Source: Hafnia alvei (GTDB lineage: Bacteria > Pseudomonadota > Gammaproteobacteria > Enterobacterales > Enterobacteriaceae). From it: DNA of 64,000 bases. Under the pieces are notes generated by a model. That model had not been told where the DNA came from, made no database searches, and saw only the letters and a program-made list of their open reading frames with translations. Positions 43,557 through 52,867 of this stretch are shown one piece after another (within the stretch, counting starts at the first letter, position 1; each line of letters starts with the position of its first letter). A program made the position numbers and the translations under genes. The stretch is from assembly GCF_034424155.1 (NCBI RefSeq), contig NZ_CP139992.1, forward strand, positions 1,442,012-1,506,011. The letters are read 5' to 3'.

Positions 43557-43577
43557 GCCTCCCCATGTAGGGGAGGC
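43557..43577. other. GC-rich hairpin after yohK
   Basis: Perfect GCCTCCCC-ATGTA-GGGGAGGC eleven bases past the yohK stop; the minus-strand side continues with A, not T. One of several hairpins in the window with a CCTCCCC/GGGGAGG core. Confidence 0.6.
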
Positions 43578-43587
43578 AACAGTGATG

Positions 43588-44280
43588 TTAGCTAAATAAG
43601 TGCAACAGCACAGGGAAGAGGAATGGCGCGAGCAGCGAAGTGATAATCCCGCAGATAACCAGAGCCAATGAGCTGAATGCGCCTTCCTGAAAATCCATCT
43701 CGGCACAGCGTGCGGTGCCAAGGGCATGCGACGCGGTGCCCATCGCCAAACCACGCGAGGCCTTGGTGCTAATTTTCATCAAGTTCAAAAGAGTATGACC
43801 AAATACGGCCCCCAGAATCCCAACGAAAATAACGCATACCGCGCTGATGGCTGGGATACCACCAATCGACTGTGCAACGGCCATGGCAATTGGCGTGGTC
43901 ACTGATTTCGGCATTACCGAGGCTGCGATTTCTGGCGATGCACCCATCCACAGAGCAATCGCTGTGCCTGAAATCATGGCGGTAGCGCTGCCGATAAAAC
44001 AGATAGTGATGATGGATTTCCAGCGTGCGCGGATCTGGTGGATCTGCTCATACAGTGGGAATGCCAATGCCACCACGGCAGGTTGTAGCAAACTGTTCAG
44101 CGTTGAGCTGCCTGCAAAATAATGCTCATAAGGAATTTTGAGCAGCAATAGCAATGGAATAATTATTACCATTGATACAAGCAACGGATTCAATAACGGC
44201 ATATTTAGCTTTTGGGCAATACGGCGAGCCCCAAAAAAGACTAACAGCGTGAGTGGTAACGACCACCAAATATAAGCCAT
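43588..44280 (-). CDS. yohK: YohK, LrgB/CidB-family membrane protein
   Basis: 230-residue inner-membrane protein of the LrgB family (motifs MPLLNPLLVSM, VMPKSVTTPIAMAVAQSIGGIP, SHALGTARCAE). With YohJ it resembles holin/antiholin-like or metabolite carriers; in E. coli the pair is linked to uptake/export of short carboxylates and to cytidine-related growth. Its ATG shares a base with the yohJ stop. Confidence 0.92.
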   Translation of the reverse strand: MAYIWWSLPLTLLVFFGARRIAQKLNMPLLNPLLVSMVIIIPLLLLLKIPYEHYFAGSSTLNSLLQPAVVALAFPLYEQIHQIRARWKSIITICFIGSATAMISGTAIALWMGASPEIAASVMPKSVTTPIAMAVAQSIGGIPAISAVCVIFVGILGAVFGHTLLNLMKISTKASRGLAMGTASHALGTARCAEMDFQEGAFSSLALVICGIITSLLAPFLFPVLLHLFS

Positions 44281-44687
44281 TATTTTTTCTCCTCGCTGCC
44301 GTCGGTAGCTTCACCAATGATGCGTTCGCGATGCACCATATGAGAGCTATAAGCAACGACAACCATAATAATCAAAGTACTAATGAGGCACGATACGACG
44401 ATAGGACCAAACTGCTTGGTCAGCACGTCGTAGTACTGCATCACGCCAACGCCGATCGGGACGAACAACAGCGCCATATAGCGGATTAAAATATTACAAC
44501 CAGGCTTTACCCATTTTGCTGGCATGATTTGTGATGCCAGCAGGGCAAATAAGATCAGCATGCCAATAATGCTGCCTGGAATTGTGATTGGCAGCAGCGT
44601 TGAGATGGCATTCCCTGCAAACAAACACAGGTAAATTAATATGAAAGCTCTCAAATACTGCCAGCAAACCGAAAATGCTTTTGACAT
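44280..44687 (-). CDS. yohJ: YohJ, LrgA/CidA-family membrane protein
   Basis: 135 residues, four spans, LrgA motifs [13 protein letters not shown] and [16 protein letters not shown]. Start ATG at 44687 aligns with E. coli MSK...WQYLRAF and has AGGT nine bases upstream; 13 extra codons upstream are not conserved. Partner of yohK by overlapping stop and start (TAATG). Confidence 0.92.
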   Translation of the reverse strand: MSKAFSVCWQYLRAFILIYLCLFAGNAISTLLPITIPGSIIGMLILFALLASQIMPAKWVKPGCNILIRYMALLFVPIGVGVMQYYDVLTKQFGPIVVSCLISTLIIMVVVAYSSHMVHRERIIGEATDGSEEKK

Positions 44688-44815
44688 CAGTGAATACCTA
44701 AGAAAGAAAACGCATTCATCATACAATTAAATTCAGAAATGTGCTACTGATCACATCATGAAAACAAGTTATCGCAATTATGCCGTTTGTGAAGGTTTTC
44801 AGTCAGGTTCCTGTA

Positions 44816-46039
44816 TCAAAGAATATCTTCTGCGGCGTGACTGGCTGCGCCCGAAAGACGATAGCCATACCAGAAAAATGCCAACCCAAGAAGTGACGCA
44901 CCTACTAGTACATAGAAAAGCGTAGTCGGTGGCGCGAAAGACAGCAAAAAGCCGCACAGTATAGGATTCACTGCACCCCCTAAGTTGCCCAAATTTTGCA
45001 CCCCGTAGTAACTGCCTTTCAAATGTGGCGGTGCAATAAAATCGATAAACAAGTATTCAACCGGTATCACGATTACTTCACCGAGGGTGAAGATCGCCAT
45101 GGCGACCATCCAGAGAGGAATGGAGCGCTCAGCCAAAGCAAAACCGATGAGTCCTAGACAGAAAAAGAGGGTGCCAAATATCAGCCAGCGCAACAGATTT
45201 TCTTTATTCATGTTGCGGCTGAGCAAATACTGCAAGCCGATGACGACGGTTGCGTTTATCGTCATCACTGAGCCAATCACCTGATAAGCAAACTGCGCGT
45301 TGCTGACGGTGATTAAATACTGGGATAAGTAGCCGGTGAACTGTCCTGCAACCACTGCGCCCATGGTGCTGCCAAGCGTAAAAAAGATTAGCCGGCGGTC
45401 GTGGCTTAAGACTTTAAAAGTAGCACTAAAAGTAAGTCGCTGGTCGGTAAATACGGTATCACCGTTCGCAGGCGGAAGTCCGTAGCTATCTAGGCGCAGC
45501 CAAAGGGTGAGTCCAACGAGAAAGGCTAGTAGGCCAGAGAGAAAAAACGGCAGCATGGGATAGAACGACGCTGCGAAAACACCGAGCGCAGGGCCCGCGG
45601 CCCAGCCAACATTCACTAACGTATAATTCATCGAAAAGCCGCGAATGCGTTCACTTACCGGTAGCCATTCGGCAAAGCAGGCTTTAATGGCAATGCTAAA
45701 AATAGAATAAGCGGCGTGCAACAGCGCCAATACGGGCACCATCTAGAGCACGTCGTTAAGCCATGGCATAATGCAAAACGTTAGAGTAAATAGAGCAATG
45801 CTGATAATCATTAAACGATGTTTATCAAATTTATCAACCAGATAGCCACCGTAAAAGCTTGCAGTAATGCCTAGTGCAAGACTGACACCTAAGACCAGCC
45901 CCACACTCTCAGGCTCAAGATGAAAGTGCTCGGTCATATAGATAGTAATAAAAGGCAGTGTAATGGCGCGCCCTATGGTTAATATGAGTGACGACATCAA
46001 CAGTAGGGTAATTAGTGGTGGGAATCCTTTCAGCCTCAT
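44816..46039 (-). pseudogene. YdeE-like MFS transporter gene interrupted by one amber codon
   Basis: Whole gene encodes a 12-span MFS protein close to E. coli YdeE (dipeptide exporter): LILTIGRAITLPFITIYMT at the start, then DKFDKHRLM. Codon 99 (45743-45745) is TAG, in frame, and coding resumes at once (VPVLALLHAAYSIF) without loss of alignment to YdeE. The two open parts are 98 and 308 codons. Single substitution of a Leu/Gln/Trp-type codon would explain it. An ATG 11 codons upstream (46072) has no ribosome site; neither does the chosen one convincingly. May be dead, read through, or restarted at the Met after the stop. Confidence 0.8.
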
Positions 46040-46284
46040 ATATTGATGTCTTACTCTATGTAGTTTACGCATGGTAAAGGAAATGAACGATAGCTACTGA
46101 TTGTATTAGAAAAAACAGTGTCGGGTAGTCTAAACAATAAATTCAGCGAGTTATTTATAATTAATGACTCGTTTAGCGATCAATGACTACCATAAACCAG
46201 AAATCGTAAAGAAAATACTGAAGGGGAAAATAAGCATTTTTAAGAAATTCAATGGCAATCCATTACCATTGTTTTCTATGTGGC

Positions 46285-46548
46285 TTATGGGTGCTCGGCA
46301 ACGAGTCTGGCTTGTTCAGACCATGCGTGGAGCTGCTTTGTATAGATAAACTTTATGGAGGGGAAAGGCTCTAATGGGCTATTCACCGCGATGTAAACCA
46401 AACACGGGTAGTTTTTTGGCTGGGATTTACTAGCAAAATCAAGTAATTCACTTTCATCGACTAAAGGTTCTGAGTTAGCGTCAAAATCATAAAAAAAAGA
46501 GCTGACAATCCATTTGTAATATTCATCATAATTATATATTAACTGCAT
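46285..46548 (-). CDS. Small hypothetical protein
   Basis: 87 residues, aromatic-rich and acidic (MQLIYNYDEYYKWIVSSFFYDFD), no signal peptide or membrane span. A good GAGAGGA lies six bases before the ATG, which argues for a real gene. No family recognised. AT-rich like the bases around it, and flanked by a broken transporter and the puu genes, so it may be recently gained. Confidence 0.55.
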   Translation of the reverse strand: MQLIYNYDEYYKWIVSSFFYDFDANSEPLVDESELLDFASKSQPKNYPCLVYIAVNSPLEPFPSIKFIYTKQLHAWSEQARLVAEHP

Positions 46549-46816
46549 AATATTCCTCTCTTTTAAGTATATAAATGCAGTTTTATATTTTGTTTTTTTA
46601 AGCGCTTAAATGCCAGCGCTATTTTCATTATTTACATTTTAATAGTATCAGGTTGTAATAAAAGTGTTTAAATAAACAAATGAAATGAAGGTTAAAGAAA
46701 ACTGTGAGGGAAATAGTTTAGACGTTTTAGGGGCGATATTAATGATGATGAAATAAGTTTAATGGGGAAATACAAGAGCCTATAAGACTCTTGTATTTGT
46801 GTGGATAACGAAATAA
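46549..46816. other. Gene-free 268 bp upstream of the small gene
   Basis: AT-rich, should hold the promoter of the small gene and the 3' end of puuCB. No terminator hairpin with T run recognised, although a weak GAGTCTTATAGGCTC-type dyad (46780-46794) lies just after puuB on the minus strand. Confidence 0.35.
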
Positions 46817-48097
46817 TTACACGCCTAACCGATCACGGATTGTATAATAGGCGGCGCCGATAGCGGTGAATGGAATTTGTAAATTTCGTCCGCCAAAGAA
46901 TGGAAGGTGAGGAAGTTTAGCAAAGGCATCAAAGCGCTCAGCGTCACCACGCAGCACCTCTGAAATCAGCTTCCCAGCCAGATGGGTACAGGTCACGCCA
47001 TGTCCACTGTAGCCTTGCATGTAGTAAATGTTATTCTCCAGTCGACCAAACTGCGGCATGCGCGATAAGGTCAGCAGGAAGTTACCTGTCCAGCGATAAT
47101 CAATTTTCACGCCTTTCAATTGTGGGAAGGTTTTCAGCAGTTTTGGCACGATGAGATTATCAATGTCGTCTGGGTCACGTGCACCGTAAACTACGCCGCC
47201 GCCATACAATAAACGGTTATCACCGGTGACACGGTAGTAGTCTAAAAGATAGTTACAATCTTCCACGCAGTAGTCTTTCGGAATTAACGAGGCAGCGACG
47301 TCGGCTTGCAGAGGCTCAGTGGTCACGATTTGAGTGCCACATGGCATGCTACGGCGCGCTAATTCCGGTTCAACTTTATTTCCCAGATAGGCATTCCCCG
47401 CCACAATGACATATTTCGCCTGTACTTGACCTTTTTCAGTGATCACCGTGGCAGGCGTGCCATGCTTAATTTTGACGACCGGAGATTGCTCGAAGATGCG
47501 TCCACCTTGCATGCGGATCGCTTCTGCTTCACCCAGCGCTAAATTGAGAGGGTGAATATGACCACCGCTGTGATCCAATAATCCCCCTACGTAGCGATCG
47601 GAGGCGATCTCTTCACGCACGCGATCTGAATCTAAAAGCTCAAGCTGGGTATTGCCATAGCGTTCCCAGTGGGCTTTTTGTTCGATGAGCGTGTGGTATT
47701 GCTTGTTGTTGAGTGCAACGAAAATGCCGCCGGGCTTGTAATCACAGTCGATGGCGTAGCGTTTGATACGTTGGCGAATAATTTCTGCACCTTCAAACAT
47801 CATGCTGCCCAGCATTTTGGCGGTGTCCATGCCGTAGCGCTGTTCAATAACGTCAATATCGCGGCTGTAGGAGTTGACCAACTGGCCACCGTTACGTCCG
47901 CTGGCACCAAAGCCAATGCGAGCTGATTCTAATAAAACAACGTCATATCCCGCTTCAACGAGGTGCAGTGCGGAAGAAAGGCCGGTATAACCACCGCCGA
48001 CGATACACACATCACATTGAACCGATTCGGTTAGCTGCGGATAAGGCGCGTGTGGATTCGCGCTGGCGGCATAATAGCTATTTACATGTTCAGTCAT
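46817..48097 (-). CDS. puuB: Gamma-glutamylputrescine oxidoreductase
   Basis: FAD enzyme that oxidises gamma-glutamylputrescine to gamma-glutamyl-aminobutyraldehyde and H2O2/ammonia. 426 residues, as in E. coli. FAD dinucleotide motif GGGYTGLSSALHLVEAG near 34, GFGASGRNGGQLVN, and the C-terminal FAD motif MQGYSGHGVTCTHLAGK. Four bases after puuC. Confidence 0.95.
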   Translation of the reverse strand: MTEHVNSYYAASANPHAPYPQLTESVQCDVCIVGGGYTGLSSALHLVEAGYDVVLLESARIGFGASGRNGGQLVNSYSRDIDVIEQRYGMDTAKMLGSMMFEGAEIIRQRIKRYAIDCDYKPGGIFVALNNKQYHTLIEQKAHWERYGNTQLELLDSDRVREEIASDRYVGGLLDHSGGHIHPLNLALGEAEAIRMQGGRIFEQSPVVKIKHGTPATVITEKGQVQAKYVIVAGNAYLGNKVEPELARRSMPCGTQIVTTEPLQADVAASLIPKDYCVEDCNYLLDYYRVTGDNRLLYGGGVVYGARDPDDIDNLIVPKLLKTFPQLKGVKIDYRWTGNFLLTLSRMPQFGRLENNIYYMQGYSGHGVTCTHLAGKLISEVLRGDAERFDAFAKLPHLPFFGGRNLQIPFTAIGAAYYTIRDRLGV

Positions 48098-48101
48098 GAT
48101 A

Positions 48102-49598
48102 TTACTCCAGCGAGATCCAGATAGTTTTTAATTCGGTGAATTTTTCTAGGGCGTGCAGTGATTTATCGCGTCCGTTGCCGCTCTGCTTATAGCCACCAAA
48201 GGGCACGGTCATATCGCCATCGTTGTAGTTATTAACGAATACCGAACCTGCTTTCAGGCGGCGCGACATACGATGAGCTTTAGACAAATCACGAGTCCAG
48301 ATAGCTGCACCTAGGCCATAATCACTGTCGTTTGCCAGCGTGAGCGCTTCCTGTTCGGTGGTGAAGGTGGTGACAGCAAGCACTGGGCCAAAGATTTCTT
48401 CACGCGCAATGCGCATTGAGTTGCACACTTCGGTAAAAATGGTGGGGCCGAGATAGCTACCATGCTCACCCTGCGGGTGATCGCGACCATCGAGATAGAG
48501 GTTCGCACCTTCAGCCAGTCCTGCCGCGATATATTCATTCACTTTTTCACAATGGTCTGCATCAATAAGTGTGCCCATCACGGTTTCAGGATCGAGTGGG
48601 TTACCCGGTCTGAAGGCCTGAGCCTGTTCGCGCAAAATAGTGAGGAATTCGTCTTTAATACTTTCTTCCACCAGCAGACGTGTGCCTGCGATACACACTT
48701 GGCCTTGGTTGTAGAAAATACCGGCCGCCGCATTAGCTGCGGCTTTTTGCAGATCGGGACAATCGGCAAAAACAATATTGGCGCTTTTGCCGCCGGCTTC
48801 GAGCCAAACGCGCTTCATATTGGAATCCCCCGCGTCTTTCAACAACTGTTTGGCGGTGCGCGTGGATCCGGTAAATGTCAGTACGTCGACGTCAGGATGG
48901 CGCGAGAGAGCCTGCCCTGCGCCTTGGCCAAAGCCTGCGATCACGCTGAGTACGCCGTCTGGCAAACCCGCCTCTTTGGCTAAACCCGCGATGCGTAAGG
49001 CGGTTAACGGGGATTTCTCTGACGGTTTTAAAATAACGCTGTTACCCGCGGCTAAGGCGGGGCCGAGTTTCCAGCAGGCTAACAGCAGCGGGAAGTTCCA
49101 AGGAACGATGGCGGCAACAACGCCAACGGGTTCACGTTCGATTAACGCAAGGACATCTTGAGCCGTTGGGGCAATTTCGCCATACACTTTATCAATGGCT
49201 TCGGCGTACCAACGCAGAGAGCGAATGGCGCCAGGAATATCATCACGTAGGCTGTGGCGAATAGGCTTGCCGGTGTCCAGTGTTTCCAGCAGCGCCAGCT
49301 CCTCGTGATGCTGTTCCATTAAATCAGCCAGCTTCATCAGCGTTGCTTTGCGTTTTGCCGGAGGGGATTGCGACCAGTCTCCACGTTCAAAAACTTCACG
49401 CGCTGCGCTAACGGCTTGATTCACATCATGCTCATCTCCCTGAGCGACGCGAACCAGCTCACGCTGACCCGCCGGATCTTCCACGGCAAACTGTGCGCCA
49501 TCGGCGGCCTGCTGATAACGGCCATTAATAAACAGTCGGTTCTCAATCTCTAGGGCGCGAGCCCGTTGCTGCCAGTACTGCAAATCGTGAAAGTCCAT
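48102..49598 (-). CDS. puuC: Gamma-glutamyl-gamma-aminobutyraldehyde dehydrogenase
   Basis: NAD(P)+ aldehyde dehydrogenase making gamma-glutamyl-GABA. 498 residues (E. coli 495). Active-site Glu in LEAGGKSANIVF, Cys in NQGQVCIAGTRL, Asn in VPWNFPLLLACWK, cofactor motif TFTGSTRTAKQL. Forms a unit with puuB; 91 bp separate it from puuR. Confidence 0.95.
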   Translation of the reverse strand: MDFHDLQYWQQRARALEIENRLFINGRYQQAADGAQFAVEDPAGQRELVRVAQGDEHDVNQAVSAAREVFERGDWSQSPPAKRKATLMKLADLMEQHHEELALLETLDTGKPIRHSLRDDIPGAIRSLRWYAEAIDKVYGEIAPTAQDVLALIEREPVGVVAAIVPWNFPLLLACWKLGPALAAGNSVILKPSEKSPLTALRIAGLAKEAGLPDGVLSVIAGFGQGAGQALSRHPDVDVLTFTGSTRTAKQLLKDAGDSNMKRVWLEAGGKSANIVFADCPDLQKAAANAAAGIFYNQGQVCIAGTRLLVEESIKDEFLTILREQAQAFRPGNPLDPETVMGTLIDADHCEKVNEYIAAGLAEGANLYLDGRDHPQGEHGSYLGPTIFTEVCNSMRIAREEIFGPVLAVTTFTTEQEALTLANDSDYGLGAAIWTRDLSKAHRMSRRLKAGSVFVNNYNDGDMTVPFGGYKQSGNGRDKSLHALEKFTELKTIWISLE

Positions 49599-49689
49599 GC
49601 GTTCCCCTTAATTCCCTTCGACATGGCATTGCAGAGCGTGAACGGCAATGCCAACGGCGTCGGGTTTTATCTATATCTCGACATAGGCG

Positions 49690-50247
49690 TCAGAATGTTG
49701 TGGGTGTATGGGCGCTGATAATTCGACATATACGCGCCGACGTATTACTGAAGCTATGTGGAATGCCGGTGTTAATGGCATAACTTTGTCCGGCTTCTAG
49801 GTGATAAATCTGACCGTTGATCGTCAGCATCACTTCCCCTTCCAACAAGGTGCCGATCTCTTCACCCTGATGTTTGATGCGTTCACCGGTTGTGGTGCCG
49901 GGTTCATAAGTTTCAATCATCATGGCCAGCGTGCGGTTCGGGTTACCGTTATGAATGAGCTTCATGGAAACCCCTTGGCTGCCAATTTCGATCAAGTCTT
50001 CGGCGTTAATCACAACCTGTGGTTCATCTGGTTTTTCCTGTTCGGCAAAAAACTCCGACAGTGACAACCCATAGACCTTGAGCAGTTTTTGCAAGGTGCT
50101 AATCGCTGGGCTGACTTTATCTTGTTCGATGGTGCTAATAGCACTGTGCGTTAATCCAGACAGTTCAGCTGCCCTGCGCTGTGACAATCCCAATTGTTGA
50201 CGGATATGTGACAGGCGTTTTCCTGGCGCCAAGCTGACATCGCTCAT
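49690..50247 (-). CDS. puuR: Putrescine utilisation repressor PuuR
   Basis: 185 residues: XRE-type HTH (RLSHIRQQLGLSQRRAAELSG near 13-33) and a C-terminal cupin (GEEIGTLLEGEVMLTINGQIYHLEAGQSYAI). Represses puu genes until putrescine is present. The ATG at 50247 is preferred over one two codons upstream because AAGGA is 8 bases from it, only 3 from the other, and E. coli starts here. Twelve bases after puuD. Confidence 0.95.
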   Translation of the reverse strand: MSDVSLAPGKRLSHIRQQLGLSQRRAAELSGLTHSAISTIEQDKVSPAISTLQKLLKVYGLSLSEFFAEQEKPDEPQVVINAEDLIEIGSQGVSMKLIHNGNPNRTLAMMIETYEPGTTTGERIKHQGEEIGTLLEGEVMLTINGQIYHLEAGQSYAINTGIPHSFSNTSARICRIISAHTPTTF

Positions 50248-50259
50248 ATGCATATTTCC

Positions 50260-51042
50260 TTATTGATAGTTCTTATCAGGCTGGCTGTTTTTTTCAGCAC
50301 TGGCTTTCTGACAAGCGGTGATAAAACCTTCAAACAACAAGCGGGATAGGGCGTATTCATCGCTATTCCATTCAGGATGCCACTGCACGCCCAAGGCGAA
50401 TGGGTGATCGTGAACGCTAACGGCTTCTACTAAACCATCAGATGCCTTGGCTTCAATGCGTAGTCGTGGCCCCAGCGTTTTGGCACCTTGACCATGCAAT
50501 GAGTTAACCCAGAACTTGTTGCAACCCGGTACTAATTGTGAAAGCAAACCCCCTGCCTGTACCAGCACTTCATGAGAGGGGGCATATTGTTGCTCCAGCG
50601 GAAGCTCTGGATCTTCGCGGTGCTCCAGTAACTCCGGCTGTTCATAGAGGCGGCGATAGAGCGTGCCACCGGTTGCCACCACCATTTCCTGTAACCCTCG
50701 GCAGATGGCGAAAAGGGGAATGCGCCTTTCGAGTGCGATGCTAATCAGCGCCATACTCAAACTATCACGCCCAGGATCGGCGTCAGGCTCATCGCCGTTT
50801 TCACCATATAGGTGCGGCTGCACATTGCTTGGGCTGCCCGGCAGCATAATGCCGTCCAGATGGGGGAGAAGCGATTCCAACAATTCAGGTTCAGACAGTG
50901 CGTGTGGCAAGGCCACCGGAAGTCCGCCCGCGTTCAATACGGCATTTAGGTACTTTTCTTGCAAGGTCTGCGTTAGGTGCCCGTGCACCCTGTTCCTACA
51001 CATGACGACGCCAATCACCGGCCTGTTAAATATATTGCCCAT
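50260..51042 (-). CDS. puuD: Gamma-glutamyl-GABA hydrolase
   Basis: Class I glutamine-amidotransferase-like hydrolase releasing GABA and glutamate. 260 residues (E. coli 254). Nucleophile Cys in FAICRGLQEMV, His in GVQWHPEWNSD, conserved NVQPHLYGENGDEPDADPGRD. First gene of the minus-strand puuDR unit. Confidence 0.95.
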   Translation of the reverse strand: MGNIFNRPVIGVVMCRNRVHGHLTQTLQEKYLNAVLNAGGLPVALPHALSEPELLESLLPHLDGIMLPGSPSNVQPHLYGENGDEPDADPGRDSLSMALISIALERRIPLFAICRGLQEMVVATGGTLYRRLYEQPELLEHREDPELPLEQQYAPSHEVLVQAGGLLSQLVPGCNKFWVNSLHGQGAKTLGPRLRIEAKASDGLVEAVSVHDHPFALGVQWHPEWNSDEYALSRLLFEGFITACQKASAEKNSQPDKNYQ

Positions 51043-51062
51043 ACCACCCTCTCCGCTTGGTC

Positions 51063-51206
51063 TAAATTATGAACACATTGCTTCCATACAGCGCTTTTCC
51101 GTTCAATATTTTCTCAATCTAGCAGTGGTAAGCGTAATATTCAAACTAATTGCAACACTTGCGAAACATTTTGTTTGCATCTACATTTCAATTGTGGACA
51201 TTATAT
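51063..51206. promoter_or_regulatory. Divergent puuD/puuA control region with candidate PuuR boxes
   Basis: Three segments resemble the PuuR box AAAATATAATGAACA: AAATTATGAACA (51064-51075), GTTCAATATTTTC read on the minus strand (51101-51113), and GGACATTATAT (51196-51206, minus strand). None is exact. Their place between the divergent genes supports repression of both sides. Confidence 0.45.
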
Positions 51207-51258
51207 CGAGCAGTCCAAACGGTCAGATCCACGGTCTTCAATCAATGGCGGGTGAATC

Positions 51259-52677
51259 ATGCAAACCAATATCGTAGAAGTTGAAAACTTTGTTCAGCAC
51301 AGTGAAGAGAGACGAAGTAGCGCGTTCCAACGCGAAGTAAAAAATTACTTGGAACGCTATCCCTCCACGCAGCACGTCGATGTACTCCTTACCGACCTTA
51401 ATGGTTGCTTCCGTGGAAAGCGTATTCCTGTTGCTGGGCTGAAAAAGCTTGAGAAAGGCTGCTATTTCCCCGCGTCGGTGTTTGCGATGGATATTTTGGG
51501 CAACGTGGTTGAAGAGGCCGGATTAGGCCAAGAGCTCGGAGAGCCCGATCGCACCTGTATTCCGGTACTGGGATCGTTAACGCCATCGGCGGCTGACCCA
51601 GAATTTATCGGTCAGGTTTTACTGACCATGCTGGATGAAGATGGTACTCCCTTTGACGTTGAGCCACGTAACGTGCTGAATAATGTCTGGCAGCAGCTAC
51701 GCCAGCGTGGATTATTCCCCGTGGTAGCGGTAGAGCTGGAGTTCTATCTCATCGATCGACAACGCGACGCCGAAGGATACCTTCAGCCGCCATGTGCGCC
51801 AGGGACTCAGGAGCGTAATACACAAAGTCAGGTATATTCCGTTGATAACCTGAATCACTTTGCCGACGTGTTAAGCGATATTGATGAACTAGCGAAATTA
51901 CAACAAATCCCAGCCGATGGTGCGGTAGCCGAAGCGTCCCCAGGACAGTTCGAAGTTAACCTGAACCACACTGATAACGTCTTACTGGCCTGCGACCACG
52001 CGCTCTCGTTAAAGAGACTGGTACGCATGGTGGCAGAGAATCACGACATGCACGCCACTTTTATGGCGAAGCCTTATGAAGAGTATGCGGGCAGCGGTAT
52101 GCATATCCATATCAGTATGCTCGATAGTAAAGGCCAAAACGTTTTTGCTGATGATGATGGTGAAGATTCGGCATTATTGAAGAAAGCACTCGCGGGCATG
52201 ATGGAACTGATGCCAGCATCTATGGCGTTGTTAGCGCCTAACGTCAATGCGTTCCGCCGCTTCCAGCCGGGCATGTATGTACCGACTCAGGCATCTTGGG
52301 GCCACAACAACCGTACCGTTGCATTGCGCATTCCGTGTGGCGATCGCGACAGCCACCGTGTTGAATATCGTGTTGCAGGTGCTGATGCCAACCCGTATCT
52401 GGTGATGGCAACGGTGCTTGCGGGCATTTTGCACGGGTTGGATAACACACTTACGCTGGCAGAACCTATCACCGGTAACGGTATTGAGCAAGACGGCCTG
52501 CCATTCCCAATTCGCCAAAGTGATGCTCTGTATGAATTTGAAGAACAGCAAGCGCTGCGCTCGCTGCTTGGAGAGCGTTTCAGCCACGTTTACCACGCCT
52601 GTAAAACCGATGAGCTTATTCAGTTTGAACGTATGGTGACTGACACTGAGATCGACTGGATGTTGAAGAACGCCTAA
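51259..52677 (+). CDS. puuA: Glutamate-putrescine ligase
   Basis: Glutamine-synthetase-like enzyme that joins putrescine to glutamate with ATP, the first step after uptake. 472 residues, the length of E. coli PuuA. Metal/ATP motifs ELEFYLID, GQFEVNLNHTDN, GSGMHIHISM, NVNAFRRFQPG, HRVEYRVAGADANPYL are in order. ATG at 51259; the ribosome site is a weak GGCGGG. Confidence 0.96.
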   Translation: MQTNIVEVENFVQHSEERRSSAFQREVKNYLERYPSTQHVDVLLTDLNGCFRGKRIPVAGLKKLEKGCYFPASVFAMDILGNVVEEAGLGQELGEPDRTCIPVLGSLTPSAADPEFIGQVLLTMLDEDGTPFDVEPRNVLNNVWQQLRQRGLFPVVAVELEFYLIDRQRDAEGYLQPPCAPGTQERNTQSQVYSVDNLNHFADVLSDIDELAKLQQIPADGAVAEASPGQFEVNLNHTDNVLLACDHALSLKRLVRMVAENHDMHATFMAKPYEEYAGSGMHIHISMLDSKGQNVFADDDGEDSALLKKALAGMMELMPASMALLAPNVNAFRRFQPGMYVPTQASWGHNNRTVALRIPCGDRDSHRVEYRVAGADANPYLVMATVLAGILHGLDNTLTLAEPITGNGIEQDGLPFPIRQSDALYEFEEQQALRSLLGERFSHVYHACKTDELIQFERMVTDTEIDWMLKNA

Positions 52678-52712
52678 TACCCTTTATCTTTCAAATTGAA
52701 AGGTGCTGCAAG

Positions 52713-52830
52713 ACCCCCTCCCAACCTCCCCCTTGTCAGGGGGAGGGGCTGAAAATGCGTATTTTTGCAGAAACAGCGTGTTTACACGGAGTGCTCCCTC
52801 CCCTGATAAGGGGAGGGTTGGGGTGGGGTT
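52713..52830. repeat. Palindromic GC-rich repeat between puuA and puuE
   Basis: About 118 bp: two arms of 35 bases in inverted orientation (ACCCCCTCCCAACCTCCCCC left, GGGTTGGGGTGGGGTT right), each with its own hairpin: CCTCCCCCT-TGTC-AGGGGGAGG at 52725-52746 and CCCTCCCCT-GATA-AGGGGAGGG at 52796-52817. Looks like a REP- or MITE-type noncoding repeat inserted within an operon; no transposase. Confidence 0.75.
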
Positions 52831-52867
52831 AGAAATTTGAAATTCAAATTCAATTACGGAGTACATC

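Noticed and set aside
46164-46349. 61-codon plus-strand frame
   Set aside because: Overlaps the better-supported minus-strand small gene and has no ribosome site.
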